From: Paramarasmius palmivorus
Taxonomy: Eukaryota; Basidiomycota; Agaricomycetes; Agaricales; Marasmiaceae
NCBI GenBank assembly: GCA_037176845.1
Contig: JAYKXP010000052.1
Coordinates: 330,830 to 394,829, forward strand
Direction of reading: 5' to 3'
DNA length: 64,000 nucleotides
The notes beneath the pieces were generated by a model. That model did no database searches, had not been told where the DNA came from, and saw only the letters and a program-made list of their open reading frames with translations. The position numbers and the translations under genes were made by a program. The stretch's first letter is position 1; each line of letters opens with the position of its first letter. Below, piece after piece: positions 14,101 to 23,500 of this stretch.

Positions 14101-15163
14101 CAAAAAAATCGTGCTTTACGTAGAACTGTTGGGCAGTACGCAGGTTAAGCAATAGCATCCGTAATTGTATGATACGGGAATGCATATCATACATCCAGTA
14201 TATGACGGCACTGTGTACCAGCAAAGACGATGCAACCTGCAGGACGGGGTTACGCCACAACATCAGCACAAGGAGATTACGGTTATATACTGTCCCCGGG
14301 GAACGTACGTAGCAAACGTCGTTACGAGGATAACAACGGATCAACGCCTGGCAGAGCGTCCGACATACTTCACACGAGATACCAGGCTCTAAATTAACTG
14401 CGTTGCGTGAGGTCGAATAGATATGGAAGGCCTGATCGAGAACAGCACTGCAAGCGGATGCACGCTGATGTAGTTCTATTGCAATACTGCCTACTGAAGA
14501 CCCTCGCAGCGAGTCACAGGGAGAACGCATTTCGACGCCATCGAAATAGTAACGGAGTGTAGAGCGTAGTTTAACATTGGAAGTGAAGCGAAGAGACACA
14601 TGTCCGGCGTGCAAAGCGAAGACCCCGTGTCCGTGTGCAATCTCTCGCGAACGGAGACAGGACACGTTGGGCGGTAAAGGGGAAACGTTCCCAAGCATGG
14701 AAGGGGAAACGTTCCCAAGCATGGAAGGGGAAACGTTCCCAAGCATGGAAGGGGAAACGTTCCCAAGCGTGGAAGGGGAAACGTTCCCAAGCGTGGAAAG
14801 GGTAACGTTCCCGAGCATGGAAGGGAGTTCGTTACTGGGGCTGGAAGCAGGTCGATAACACACGGTGCTGAAACCCAGCATGAATCTGCGAGAGGGTATC
14901 AATGAGACACGGACTGAAGTGGACGACCTGGGCACGTACCCAGCGAGATTTATCTCTTCCAGCCGCTTCTTGCCAACGAAGCTCGTAGACGCATTCCCCG
15001 CATCGACGGATATCTGCGCCCAATGTGGAAACGGATTTACTGCGTATAATGCGCAGAGGACAAAAGTAAAGGTTGGAACTGTGTTACACGAATAAGGAAA
15101 TGTTGGGGACACATCAACGGACAACATACCCAAGACAAGACGGAGCATGTCGATCGAATGCAT
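6740..15163 (-). CDS. Helitron Rep/PIF1-helicase polyprotein with C-terminal USP-like peptidase
   Basis: A single 2807-codon ORF. Residues about 650-780 are cysteine-rich zinc-binding pairs (AGCAVCGQ, CSHVCKICR). The Helitron Rep nuclease follows: HUH-type metal site HLHLLLW near residue 1160 and a catalytic tyrosine motif YVTDYITK near 1370. The PIF1-family helicase has Walker A GGMGGTGKST (about 1898), Walker B VFFDEVSML (about 1970), FAGDFAQLPP, and a late motif TDFSSQGKT (about 2304). The C-terminus (about 2530-2800) looks like a ubiquitin-specific-protease fold: Cys box NNSCAYDA (about 2539), two CxxC pairs (FCTSC, CPLC) and His box KDGHFVSRVVD with WYHDG (about 2748-2765). The Rep nicks and rejoins ssDNA for rolling-circle transposition and the helicase unwinds it. 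The first about 350 residues, including an 8-residue repeat, do not look like Helitron protein and probably read into flanking DNA; the true start is likely downstream. Confidence 0.85.
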   Translation of the reverse strand: MHSIDMLRLVLGMLSVDVSPTFPYSCNTVPTFTFVLCALYAVNPFPHWAQISVDAGNASTSFVGKKRLEEINLAGYVPRSSTSVRVSLIPSRRFMLGFSTVCYRPASSPSNELPSMLGNVTLSTLGNVSPSTLGNVSPSMLGNVSPSMLGNVSPSMLGNVSPLPPNVSCLRSREIAHGHGVFALHAGHVSLRFTSNVKLRSTLRYYFDGVEMRSPCDSLRGSSVGSIAIELHQRASACSAVLDQAFHIYSTSRNAVNLEPGISCEVCRTLCQALIRCYPRNDVCYVRSPGTVYNRNLLVLMLWRNPVLQVASSLLVHSAVIYWMYDMHSRIIQLRMLLLNLRTAQQFYVKHDFFVLVVSVIYACGVKMTLSPYLSRYLERRVYIGFTHCCMSCCYCSFAQVSRVSSVAYQYIYDTINTLIGRFNIGRQNVIVDAYHHHVLLGGGRKSNIPWSVLEKYIVSHGISSQFDNTYRYTFACHEVQPGPHMIVDKDLISLSIPLKDMLPYITRDEGRLAGKLHHAPSYSMWSMDEVRSFFENHTCSQCPNVKTVIRVGIPKKEIRRVTQVVRRNRMRKHQKVLPLPDDFISSCLMPADKLSSDDFPPEPASETSVNNILTSGCRKFQADMFEEAGCAVCGQLTPKQHLSPIKHVKNLLRILESSSVARKERLSPNDSIEPMVGPVYADQCSHVCKICRASLTKGDVPKLSLASGFWLGNVPEQLKYLSYVEKLLVARVRHTACFVRIATGGKKMKANAMAFEAPIPKVYNILPPPKEDIDDVLAILFTGPSKPSQDDFARTPLLVRRNVVKEALTWLILNHVDYMDVKISDQNLQQYDETVPPCAVIWKEAESNKTIEGMSLDDNEQEDGTEFGKCSFTVHGILSEQLPGYTKDELTGIATSYFNLGGKVLAVGHKEEGESIWKNPSLYPKMFPWLFPYGLGGIGTMKISDSAHKKHLLLYYDKRFQTDENFPIVAFSHEQVRAATSSGWLLADKSSFNSIADRLLKLNTSVLQGIAERMAGGEKVRPGTEEEVACFKVIGDLDRVAGKVSGSTTTKKYMRNEVWSLISHKGAPSWYITISPADTKHPLCIYLAGSDINFCPDIQDYSIRLRMVCRNPAASARFFNFMVNVFIEDVLGYKQSSNGLYGKHDAHYGVVEQQGRLTLHLHLLLWIKGNLTPQQIRDKILQNSAHFENRMISYLDSAFAGQFMDASLQEVATKLDKDKQNDKYVPPTEKLPAAPAPLCLEHLTPDMQCTTCNTYNVWSDQYKADVNDLLLRANYHDCNSNRRKDGTLKKRHLYKGCCDNKWGKCRARFPRPVHQSTSIDSKTGAITLRKDEPWFNTFSFPLTYLMRSNTDVTYLGSGTAIKSVVLYVTDYITKASLKTHVVFDAILSVYSKSGKIIQGTDTNSEKARKILTKIVNLLTTKMEFGAPLICSYLLGFPDHYTDHHFISFYWQQYVARVQSDYTFYMNQTAEHTVKLEHNEDRERVTLLKRGNRIIGLSPVMDYTDRPGEASHICLYDWIRIAHRVTLKSVRKKKSQKPDSDMKPPLKGDWRSDMSDASDPEAEILDERNTSKAVERTKLPLGYYYFLSSHDLADTHIVKIQKDSDKLVVNFLGATLPRQDQGNLEYYYSVMLTLFKPWRNGVDLIQGHVSWKAAFDAHSFTPRQQELMNNFMIRYQCLDARDDYHAQMRKSDILQSSWDPFFAALDDDPIDDLDLDLPDAIDTVHLDLSGVDDVFEEAAERMQYTKSYRKQLTHKMHIRMSLEMNSWNRVLDTTLLDPVQNNCPSPILLLPRDHWKVALMTQRQRILESRADSVPSAVRLQFLESRCHNTQYLRNTDVVKVVDKSYLEKTFHSNNQSHHITNTIIKYQLNEEQERAFRIIANHASSSDLEQLKMYIGGMGGTGKSTVLRSLIHFFNERNESYKLLVVAPTGSAAALLGGSTYHSAFGINDYSTASNLPLIRERLLGVRYVFFDEVSMLSAWEMYRISRQLCLCLLKDDTEFGGLNMIFAGDFAQLPPPMGGESISLYGKNIGALRSTPRQQEEAIGKSLWHLITTVVILRQNMRQKSQSTEDTKLRTALENMRYKNCTPNDIAFLKSRISSTIPGQVSVCDPEFRNVAIITALNVQKDEINRIGCIRYADEMKQPLNHFYSEDIIKPVNRRKQKQDKDINAIHIKQMTPQWQEYLWTLDPSAADTLVPAKLSLCKGMPVIIRKNLATELNITRGQEGVVYGWTSRGPPTRQRLDTLFIKLTNPPSEVNIPGLPVNVVPITPTSEYANIKLPFGKGKTLKIFRTQVDVAPCFAMTDFSSQGKTRFYNPVHLANCRDFHAYYTALSRSATAQGTVILDSFDTNKITGGLGNSSLKQEYRELELLDDITKRRYNGTLPLSVHGSTRNTLISSFREQMSLDYVPSTVYSTLRWSKSDPLDVIDVEEQGWKIISKSQHDNDMNDALREAIEYDPVWQVPKLPKQNLYPNKKRTKPQHVNQSIHQATLSIPSVLGKKRVVSSSAPKYKTATTKRTCHTAALLSNETRYSDLPAPVWSNNSCAYDAVISIVWPLFVSQQVAMFTNVAPTTDILSVIQHELQKAQTGESSISESRDAIRAGIINRYPQQFQLGAFVPLSELIENVFHIRDPIYRRSVFCTSCTQSTINEPFVSYTPMFNQHAEYIVSIDALCRLLFTGTCSQHSCPLCEHPLMYRHEFLRPPPLISFSIHEAGPQHKLPSIDTQLQVNMTCGNSLYRLAGVVYYKDGHFVSRVVDSSSCVWYHDGMAPQVGQRCKYIFNRDLSRSNLDLTTCRGYKACHCFYVLS
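14672..14838. repeat. 24-bp tandem repeat, about 6.5 copies
   Basis: The unit AAGGGGAAACGTTCCCAAGC plus four bases (rTGG) is repeated six times head to tail with few changes, followed by a degenerate seventh copy. Each unit holds the palindromic core AACGTT flanked by GGGG and CCC. In the minus-strand ORF it encodes an 8-residue repeat, GNVSPSML. It lies at the edge of the Helitron, in the segment I judge not to be Helitron protein. Confidence 0.85.
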
Positions 15164-15382
15164 TCAGCGTTGGTGAAAGAACGGTTACAACCTGGATACA
15201 ACAACAGCGCAGGGCCTTTCGAACGAAATCAACATACACGTGATTTATTATCATGTGATATAGTAGGACACGTTCACGAAAGAATAGTTACTTTACTCGC
15301 GCTCCCTTTCACCTCGTCAACCTAGGAGAGAAGGTGTACCGTCCGATTCATCGTGTACCGCACGTTTACCAGTGGTCACATC

Positions 15383-17159
15383 CTACTCAAAGCACGTAGT
15401 ATCCAACTCGATAGTATAACACGTTTGAATCGTGTCGGCGAACCACCATCTGAGCGATTCGCACTGCCGGGAATCCAAATGGGCGTGCATGGAAGGTGAA
15501 AAGACAATCGTCTCGTTCTGGAGTATTTTCCTGACATCATCTCTCGATACGAAACTGTCATCGCTGTTTCTGAGAAGGAGGCTTTCCGTCATCGCTGCAG
15601 TTCTAGTGGGGTGTCTGGCGCGTCTTGCAGCGTATATGACCGCAACGTACTGCTGCGTAACAAAGGATCTCCACAGCGTCGATGTTGACAACGACGTGAC
15701 ACATCCTTCTCGTCTGACGAAAAGAACGCGATCGAGTATGTCCAAAATATCCTTTTGTACAGTGTAGACCTTGTTCGAGCGACTCCTGTCTGGTGACCAA
15801 GAACCAGCAGACTGGTAGGGAGCTCGCGTCAAGACATCACCTATCTCCAGCAGCACGAACAGGTTGAATAATTGCAAAATACCGTCCAGTCTGCGAATGT
15901 CAGGAACATGGCGTCTAACTTCATCGCCTTTCTTTGATGTATCGATATAGTCCGCGAAACGAACGACAAGTACGTCCCGCCAGTGAAGAAGAATATTCAT
16001 GAAATGCTCGTGGCGGCCCACGGCAGGATGAAGCGCCGACTCCACGTTGGTGAAGAATTGATGACAGATCGACCACCAGCTGAACTCGACAGTGACCAAG
16101 GAATAGAAATGTCGTCCGTAACAAAGAGATGGTATCAGTGCGAGAATAACGTGCGGGGTCCCAGCTGGAATATATCTAAACACAGACTCTTCAGGAACGC
16201 ACTGTCCGTGAAACCGGGAAAGAAACTTACAAACGATCGCCTTTTCGCAAGAGGACAGACGTGGCGGAAGGAAGTCTACTAAATAAGTCCGCACACGGGT
16301 ATCGATACGAATCCAGGTCTCCAAGGTAATTTGGATTTCGATCATCCAAACCCAGAAAAACGATAACAGATCCGCTTGACAGACATAGTTCCACGTTAAA
16401 GCCCTCAGGTGCGCCCGGGACACTTTGGAAAGCGTGTGCGGTGGCAAGGAGATGCCAGCTTAAAGTGTTTTCTGGCGAACGGGTGGTACTGAGTGATTCG
16501 TCAGTGTTCCGAAGGTATTCGCTGGAGAAGTCGTCGGTGGATAACGACGGTGCAGGACAAAACTGTGTATCGGAGGTGATATAGGGTAGATAAACGATCG
16601 ATCCTTCGGGAGAGGATATCCTTTTCACGAAGTCGCTGAAGGACGCAGTACATCGACGAGGACTGTTCTCCGAAACCAAGCCGGCGGAGAAATCTGATGT
16701 ACGTTGAGTGACAACAGTGAATAAAATATAGCAAATTGACTCACCAACAGCAAGTCTGTCTGCAGACACGGACCCCAGCTTGGCGAGCACGTCAATGGTT
16801 ATCCCTGGGTTTCTGCGAGCGGCGCCCTTATGGAAAGTCACAACCGCGCCAGACGAAAAGACGACCTGTAGGCGATGGTTTTGTTCCGAGAGATGGAATT
16901 CGACCTCGTCGAACACCGTGATGCCAGGTAATCTTGTCACCGACAAGGGTCCAACGCGTGCGCTACGCGAAAAGGCTCCAAGAGCGTTTTGGCAAAGCTT
17001 TACGAAAACAGGATGACACCCATGTCGAACGTGATAACTGTTGCAACGATCGATCAGCCCCACCAGGAAATCGATACCAAGGCTGTCCTTTAACGAAGGA
17101 TGTCTCGATACAGGCGTACAACTAAGCGATCGCGACAACTCACGTAACAAGTTAACCAA
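15383..17159 (-). CDS. Hypothetical protein, multi-exon
   Basis: Two long overlapping ORFs join through a 55-bp intron near 16.2 kb (GTAAGT...TTTAG; the phase fits: CGT TT|A TAT ATT). A second in-frame intron near 16.69-16.74 kb (GTGAGTCAAT...CATCAG) is likely. The upstream part contains DEVEFHLSEQNHRLQVVF followed by two segments that both read as (L/V)xFSSGxxVxF and LCLSSGSVIVFLG, suggesting an internal duplication of a beta-rich unit. The downstream part is helical. No known domain is recognised. The 5' end is unresolved because the ORF opens with TTG; more exons probably lie between 17.16 and 17.45 kb. Confidence 0.5.
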
Positions 17160-17705
17160 ACCATATCCCGTCGACCCCTCACGCCGACGAACAGATATGC
17201 ATCACCTTTCACAGGCTTGGCAAATTAGAACGTACTCCAAGGTAGAGACACAAAACGTACACGACGCCAGTATGCACGGTGAACAGCTTGCTGGAAGGAA
17301 GAAGACAGAGGTCCAGAGCCAATACATCGTGATTCCGCTCCCGGTTTGTCGACCACCACCTCTGAGTCGACTTGAAGCACAGGTAAACAGGACGAAGGAT
17401 GACGACACGTAGGGGGAAAGTGTGCCGCAGGAAACACACTCGACGTCGAAGTACAGTTTACCCCGCTGGGTTCTCTCTGTGCTGCGTGATTCGTTGCGAT
17501 CCTGATAACCGTAAGGGATAAACATTGTCAGAAACACGCAAAGTGACGTAAAATGCGAGCAAAGCCGTCGCCGAAATAGGAGGAAACAGCAACTTAAGGA
17601 AACCACGTACGCGGGAGAGATCCAGTGAGAAGGTAAATTGTATGATAGCGCTAGCGGTAACTTCGAGAGTACTCCCAGCTCTACACATCGTCGATCAGTG
17701 TAACG
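17160..17705. other. Probable 5' exons of the upstream-reading gene; unresolved
   Basis: Minus-strand ORFs here (about 17202-17606) are short and in three competing frames. GTGAGT donor and CAG/TAG acceptor sequences are present on the minus strand, so this is best read as the first exons and introns of the gene at 15383-17159, but I could not choose a frame. Confidence 0.3.
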
Positions 17706-18874
17706 TCAGAGAGAGGGGCACATGAACCTACTGGGAGAAAAAAAGTTTCTCTCAGGAAGACTCAGTGACAGCAGATAGGACGCGTTTGCCTTGAACACCC
17801 GCAACGCGTCCAATCCCGATACAGCGCCCCTAGCCATCCCAAAAATGCAACGCCAGAGGATACATTCAATTTTCCACAGCACGGGGGGACGATTAGTCCC
17901 GTAATGATACCAAGCCTGCCAATAAGGGTCAGCAGCGTGCTTGCAACATTGAACACACGCACCCTGAGTAGACTCAATCTGGTGATGTTTGTGGACATCG
18001 GTGCAATGTCTGACAGGAGGATGATGGGTGAAACGGACAGGGCAAGTAGAAGAGGCTGACGAAGCCTGGAAACGAGGGGTAGATCTAAATCGCTCGTGAA
18101 AGGGATACCCGCTGCAACAGCGACACTGAACGAGAACATCAATTTCGCCTGCAGCAAGTACCAAATAAACAAGACAAAAACACTCACCATTGCAGATGCG
18201 CCAACAGCTCCATGTTGTTCGTGGGAAAGTCAACGTTTCCCTGGTGCAAAGTCAATATCAACGGTATTCCAATAAAGGTAGACGTTACCTGAAACAGATA
18301 ATTGATATGAAACGCCGCAGCATCCATATTCTGAAGCGTCTTCGACACGGCACTCCCTTCACCGTGACTCCTGATATCACCGATCAAACGAAAGGCGCAT
18401 GATACTAATGAAACTTCCGGCGAAGACAAATCTATACCCGATAGGTCGACAGCGCAGTCAGACAGTCCGGGCTCGTCGATAGCCTCGAACACACCACTCA
18501 ATACGCGAGGCCAACCCCCGCCGTCGCAGAGTGACGCTACACCTCGCTAACAGTAATATGAGTCAGGTAAGGCTTCAAGTGTGCAACCTTACCAATTTAG
18601 GTGTTTCACCAAGAAACACCGATCTGGGAATAACCACTTCGGCATCCCACACAGCAGAACCAGACCTACCGCTTGGAGGTCCCTTCTGCGCAGGCAGCTC
18701 GATTTCTCCGTTCACACGAGCACCGACGTCCAACAAACGAAGGCCAAACAGTAGGGCCACCAAAGATGCAGCAGACTTTTGAGCGGGTGAAAACACCCTA
18801 TAGCCAAGTACGACATCCTTGAAAGCTTGAATCTGGTGCAGGTTATCGAATTCCTGCAGTAGTTTGTTCGCCAT
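17706..18874 (-). CDS. Hypothetical protein, LRR/F-box-like layout, 4 or more exons
   Basis: Begins at ATG 18874 (MANKLLQEFDNLHQIQAFK). Exon 1 runs to about GETPKL; exon 2 (about 18290-18500) encodes SGVFEAIDEPGLSDCAVDLS; further introns (GTAACG...ACCAG and GTGAGT...TTCAG) lead into a hydrophobic, leucine-rich C-terminal part (RLRQPLLLALSVSPIILLS, ITRLSLLR). The leucine-rich C-terminal stretch resembles the short repeats of agaricomycete F-box/LRR-like proteins, but no F-box is visible. An alternative frame in the last exon gives a Cys/His-rich sequence; the leucine-rich frame is preferred because it keeps intron phase. Confidence 0.4.
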
Positions 18875-19234
18875 TGCCTAATGATAGTAGTGAATATTCA
18901 TGTTCCTTTTCGCCGTACGCACCACTTTACCTTCATATCATCTGGTACGAAGTTAAAACGGTTGACTGCATCATTAGCTACAGACGTGAACCATGGCATT
19001 TCCTGTATGAGAGGCAAGTTGGCCGGATCGGAAAGCACATCTCGGCGTTGCCTGTCGGAATACAAGCTTCAGCTAACCTCATGTAAAGGAAGAGTAAGTC
19101 TTTTCACGAACGTGTCCATAATATCACAAACAAGAATCCCAGCAAACAGAGAAGATGGAGGTACAGAGAAGAGAATAGAGTTGTTCCCACGGTGGCAAGT
19201 CAAGCATAGATCAAGATCACATGGATAACATGGG

Positions 19235-20303
19235 TTACGGATCTACTAAGGTACACGCGCTCCTGAAAACACAAATCATATCTTGCATAAAGCTTTCTAA
19301 ATACCACGTCGGATGTATGCACGGTTTACCGTAAGACGCCAGCTTCTGTACGATATTCGAGGTCACATCTTGTAGGTCGCTGGGGTAATAACGGAAGATT
19401 CGACGCGAGCAACTATGGGTCGACCTGCCTCCGCTCGAGGAACGAGGGTCTATTTCAATCTCGAATCGCAAATCGAAATAGAAAGCTGTAGTATTGAGGT
19501 GAGCCGCGTGACTCAATGACGAATCGACACATACAATATTGCTTTACTGCTTCGCCCTGATCCGAAGAAACATGAATACAACACGACGCGTGATAGTCCA
19601 CTGTACTGTCGTCACATCCCTTCGTGGCACGTAAACGGAGAACACGAAAACCAGTCGCCTGCGACAGCAACGACATATGAAGCTGCGTGAGGCCATCTAG
19701 CTCAGCTTGCCAATCTGAACCACAAGTTCAGCGTGTGTATTATATACCAAAAGCAACACACACACGCACCGCCCTCACGATAATCGGAACGAAGAGCATG
19801 GAACCTTTCCTCCTTGACCTTAAATGCCATCTCGAGGTACTCACTGAGAATACTTTAGTTTCCAGAAGTGAACAGGAAGAAATAAAAAAACGCAACTTTG
19901 TGGAATGGAGCCGGGGCCGACGAGGGTACGCAACTTTCAATTCGCCAACTACGTTACTTAATTTCTCAATAACAACATCCCTTTCTACGTCAACGATCAA
20001 CATGTGAAACCCGAGAACTATATAACAGTACGCACCGTCAATCAGATCCTCGAAAAATTTTTTTTGGTCCTCTAGTGCTTGAAGGAAAGCCTGTCGACTC
20101 CATTCAGGCAGAGGTATGGTACGATCGATACTCAAGTTAGAAACCTGAATGTTGCCAAGAAGGTAAGAATAAGCCAGCCATGGCCGGAGACGAACGCACA
20201 GGAAATGTAGGACTGGGAGGAAAAGAAAGGGAATCCATCGTACAGTGGATGTGGTTTCAAACCATGAAAGTAAAGGGAGAAAGAGAGGACAAGACATTCC
20301 CAC
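19235..20303 (-). CDS. Hypothetical protein, at least 3 exons
   Basis: Coding-looking segments on the minus strand are: SIDRTIPLPEWSRQAFLQ with LEDQKKFFEDLIDGAYCYIV (about 20.03-20.15 kb), an exon at about 19.46-19.68 kb (LLSQATGFRVLRLRA), and a final exon at 19235-19516 that contains TAFYFDLRFEIEIDP and SDLQDVTSNIVQKLASYGKP and ends in a stop. Splice junctions were not fixed. The N-terminal reading is hydrophobic and may be an artefact. No domain recognised. Confidence 0.35.
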
Positions 20304-20584
20304 GGTTCGGTATTGGGTGACCTATTATTCGGTTTCGCCGGACGCTACGATTATACCCTCGTAATGGATCGTCCCTTTAACACCCTAGAACCATCGTACG
20401 CCGACCAAACCATCTACGACAGCTGTCCAAATGGCTTCGTTTCCCAGAAGGGACTGGGACATATGCGTTTCTATATCGGAACGCAGAAAGGAAATTCGAG
20501 TAAACCGAACACTTAGACTCAGGCGCACACGCATCGACATAAAAGAGGATAGATCGAACGAAGACGACGCTGGTTGACCTTGCG

Positions 20585-23500
20585 ATGACTTCACAGCAAC
20601 CACCTCAGCGTCCTTCTCTGAAGGTTCGAGAAACGCGATTCGGGATATTGTGGGTGTTCTTGATTATAACACGAGAATCCAAGCTAACACGATTTAGGCC
20701 CCACACCCTTCTTGCGCCGATATTCGACGCACTCCCGATTGAGGCGCTCCTAAAAGCAAGACTGACATCCCGACTATTCAACGACGAGTTTCAGTCCTAC
20801 AAGCGCATTACTTTCAGCGACGAGCGGTTGTACGGTCAATTCTTCGACCAGAAGGGGGACATAGAAAGATTCAGAGCCGTGCAGGCAGAATGCGAAGCTC
20901 TAGTATCGGGATCTTCGTTGACGCTGCTCCTTAGCAGGTCACATCATCAACCTGGGGACCTAGACGTATTCATACGGGCACCCTTTGCGGCGAACATGAC
21001 AACCTTGCTAACCTCGACGGGTTTCCGACTGCCGCTGAAGCAGGCAGACGACGGTGAAGACGATACCCGTTCTTTGGATCCCTTCCAGCCGTGCAGCACA
21101 GACACATCCTTATCCGACTTGGGAAATGGGGGAAATGGCAACACCACCGCGTACAATAGAGACTTGGACGCAGGCATTCAAAGGGTCCTAACATTCGTCA
21201 ACGGCCAAAACCAGAAGATTCAGTTGATCATTACTAGGACTGAACCCATAGACGTTATATTGGGGTTCTATTGCAGTGAGTACACAACAATCAAATGCTC
21301 AGCCGGGGCTCACGTCTACGTTTAGCTGCAGTTCTGAACATAGCCACCGCCAACCGAATAGTATCCCTCTACCCAAACACCACGTTCGTCAGAAAGGAAG
21401 CCGTGTATCTTAAAAAATGGACAGCAGCAACACTCCGCGCGAAAACGAAATACGAGAAGAGAGGTTGGACAAGCGTGTCGATGATCAGTGCAGAGGCGTG
21501 CACCAACTACTATCACGAGCTTTCTTCGAAGATCCGATGGCTAGGGGACAGACATTGCTGGACGGTCGACTTCAGACCCATTCCAGGGATCAAAGATGAC
21601 AACTACGCATCCCTGACGGTGACTTCCTGGAATATCCAGTGTCCCGCTCCAGATTCAGTTCAACTTACGAGAACCAACATGCACTGCGACTTCTTGAAGA
21701 AACCTCTCACCATTACACGGGAATCAGAAAAAAAGCTATGGACGTACCTGTGCTTCGGTACAATAGAACCGACTTCGCTCGAACAAGCACTCGAAGGTCT
21801 AGCTATAGGCGAAAGGACGGCGGCAGTACGCCACGAGAAGAGGTTAGACACCAAGTGAGTCCGTGTTGCCCCAATACGGTCCAAACCACCGCTTACATCA
21901 TGACTGTAATTAAATAGAATGGACAAAACAGGGGAGCAAGGAACAGATGTGTCGACGGTACATGGCAGATCCCAAATGTGACATTGTGCCTTTCTGTGAA
22001 CAGTTCTCTCTAGAGTGCTAATCTAACCGCAGGAGGTCGCGTGCATATGGGCCAGACAGCGTTCAGGACGAAGCTGTTCGTTTTCTGAGAGATCTATATC
22101 CCGTATTGGACGACGTCGCTCGCAAAGACGATATACTTCGCGAAATGTTCAACAGGTTCAGATTGACGAGAATGACGTACGAGTCTGCACCGGAAAAGCT
22201 CCTTCAACCCACTGGGCATGTCGTTACACAGATTCTACAGTGCATCGAGGACGTTAAGAACACAGGGCATTGCGATCAGCCATGGAGTCTCCAAGTATGC
22301 ATCAGACTATGGCAATTACCAGTTGAATGTGATACATCAGGGATGGCAATTACCAGTGTCCATATATGGCAAGTCCACTTAAATAATTCATGTTAAAATA
22401 CATAAACACTTAAGAGGATTGAACATCTGGCCTCAGGTTAACAAAGTCAGGTTACGGCTTTACTCAGATGTGATATCCAACTGGGCCATAGTGCTGTTAT
22501 ATAGACAGCAATAACACTTAGATATATAGCCTCAATATTTGAGTCTTGTATGATATAAAAGCTATTTCTAACAGCATTGGGGGATGCTGGGTGGCTATAA
22601 AAATCACATTTTGAGGGGAATATGTTCTAATATGCTTTAAAAGAATGCCCCTGCAATTGGGGGCAGGGGAATGCAAAAAAAGCAGTCCAAATATAGTAAT
22701 TTAGAAAAATGGCCTATTGGATCTTGGGCTACAGGCCAGACATTGACATGGGGTAAGTTGGAGGACCTATATACATTGAATACAAGCCTGGGGACACCAA
22801 ATAGTACAAAGATTGGTGGGATAATAGTGCTCAAATATCAAAAATACTGAAAATCTCTAAAATTGAGGGAATAAAAATACAGGATGGGATGTGGTGCAGC
22901 TGGGGCTTAGATATTGTGGATGACAGATGGTATATATGTCCCCTTCATGGATTTACAGTCCTGAAGGGCTGCCTATTTTTCCAGATTTATTACAGCTCAA
23001 TTTGCTTTTTTGATTTTAGGGGTTTTTTTTTTAATACTGGAGCATGGGGATTGCATATAAAATCCCCAAAAGTGCATCAGAGACTGTTGAATATGCATAA
23101 AATAGGAATATTAATTGCCTCTATGAATCCCATGACAGGAATTCTTATGCCAGATGCATTAATCCTTGCACAATTACAGAAAACATGTAATATGAATGTA
23201 GTATTACAGGGAGTGATCTATAAACTTTGGGAACCTCCAAATTGAATTCAGGATGAAAACCCACTTAAGAAATGATCCAGGTTTGAAAGGAATCCAATTA
23301 CTGTAGCTTGAGATATGTCAAAGTTAAGTTTATAGGCTTATGTGTAAAATACTTGCAATCAATCTTTGACTTGAATTGTCTGACCTTTTCATTTAGGTCT
23401 TATAGACCACTCTAGAACTAGTAATACCAACTCTATGACATTGGAATATGATGTATATAATACAATTTGGTGTCTAGTTGGTCTCAGAATGCTTAATGAA

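Noticed and set aside
22637..23245. ORFs in foldback copy 1 as a transposase remnant
   Set aside because: No catalytic DDE pattern and not conserved between arms or with copy 2.
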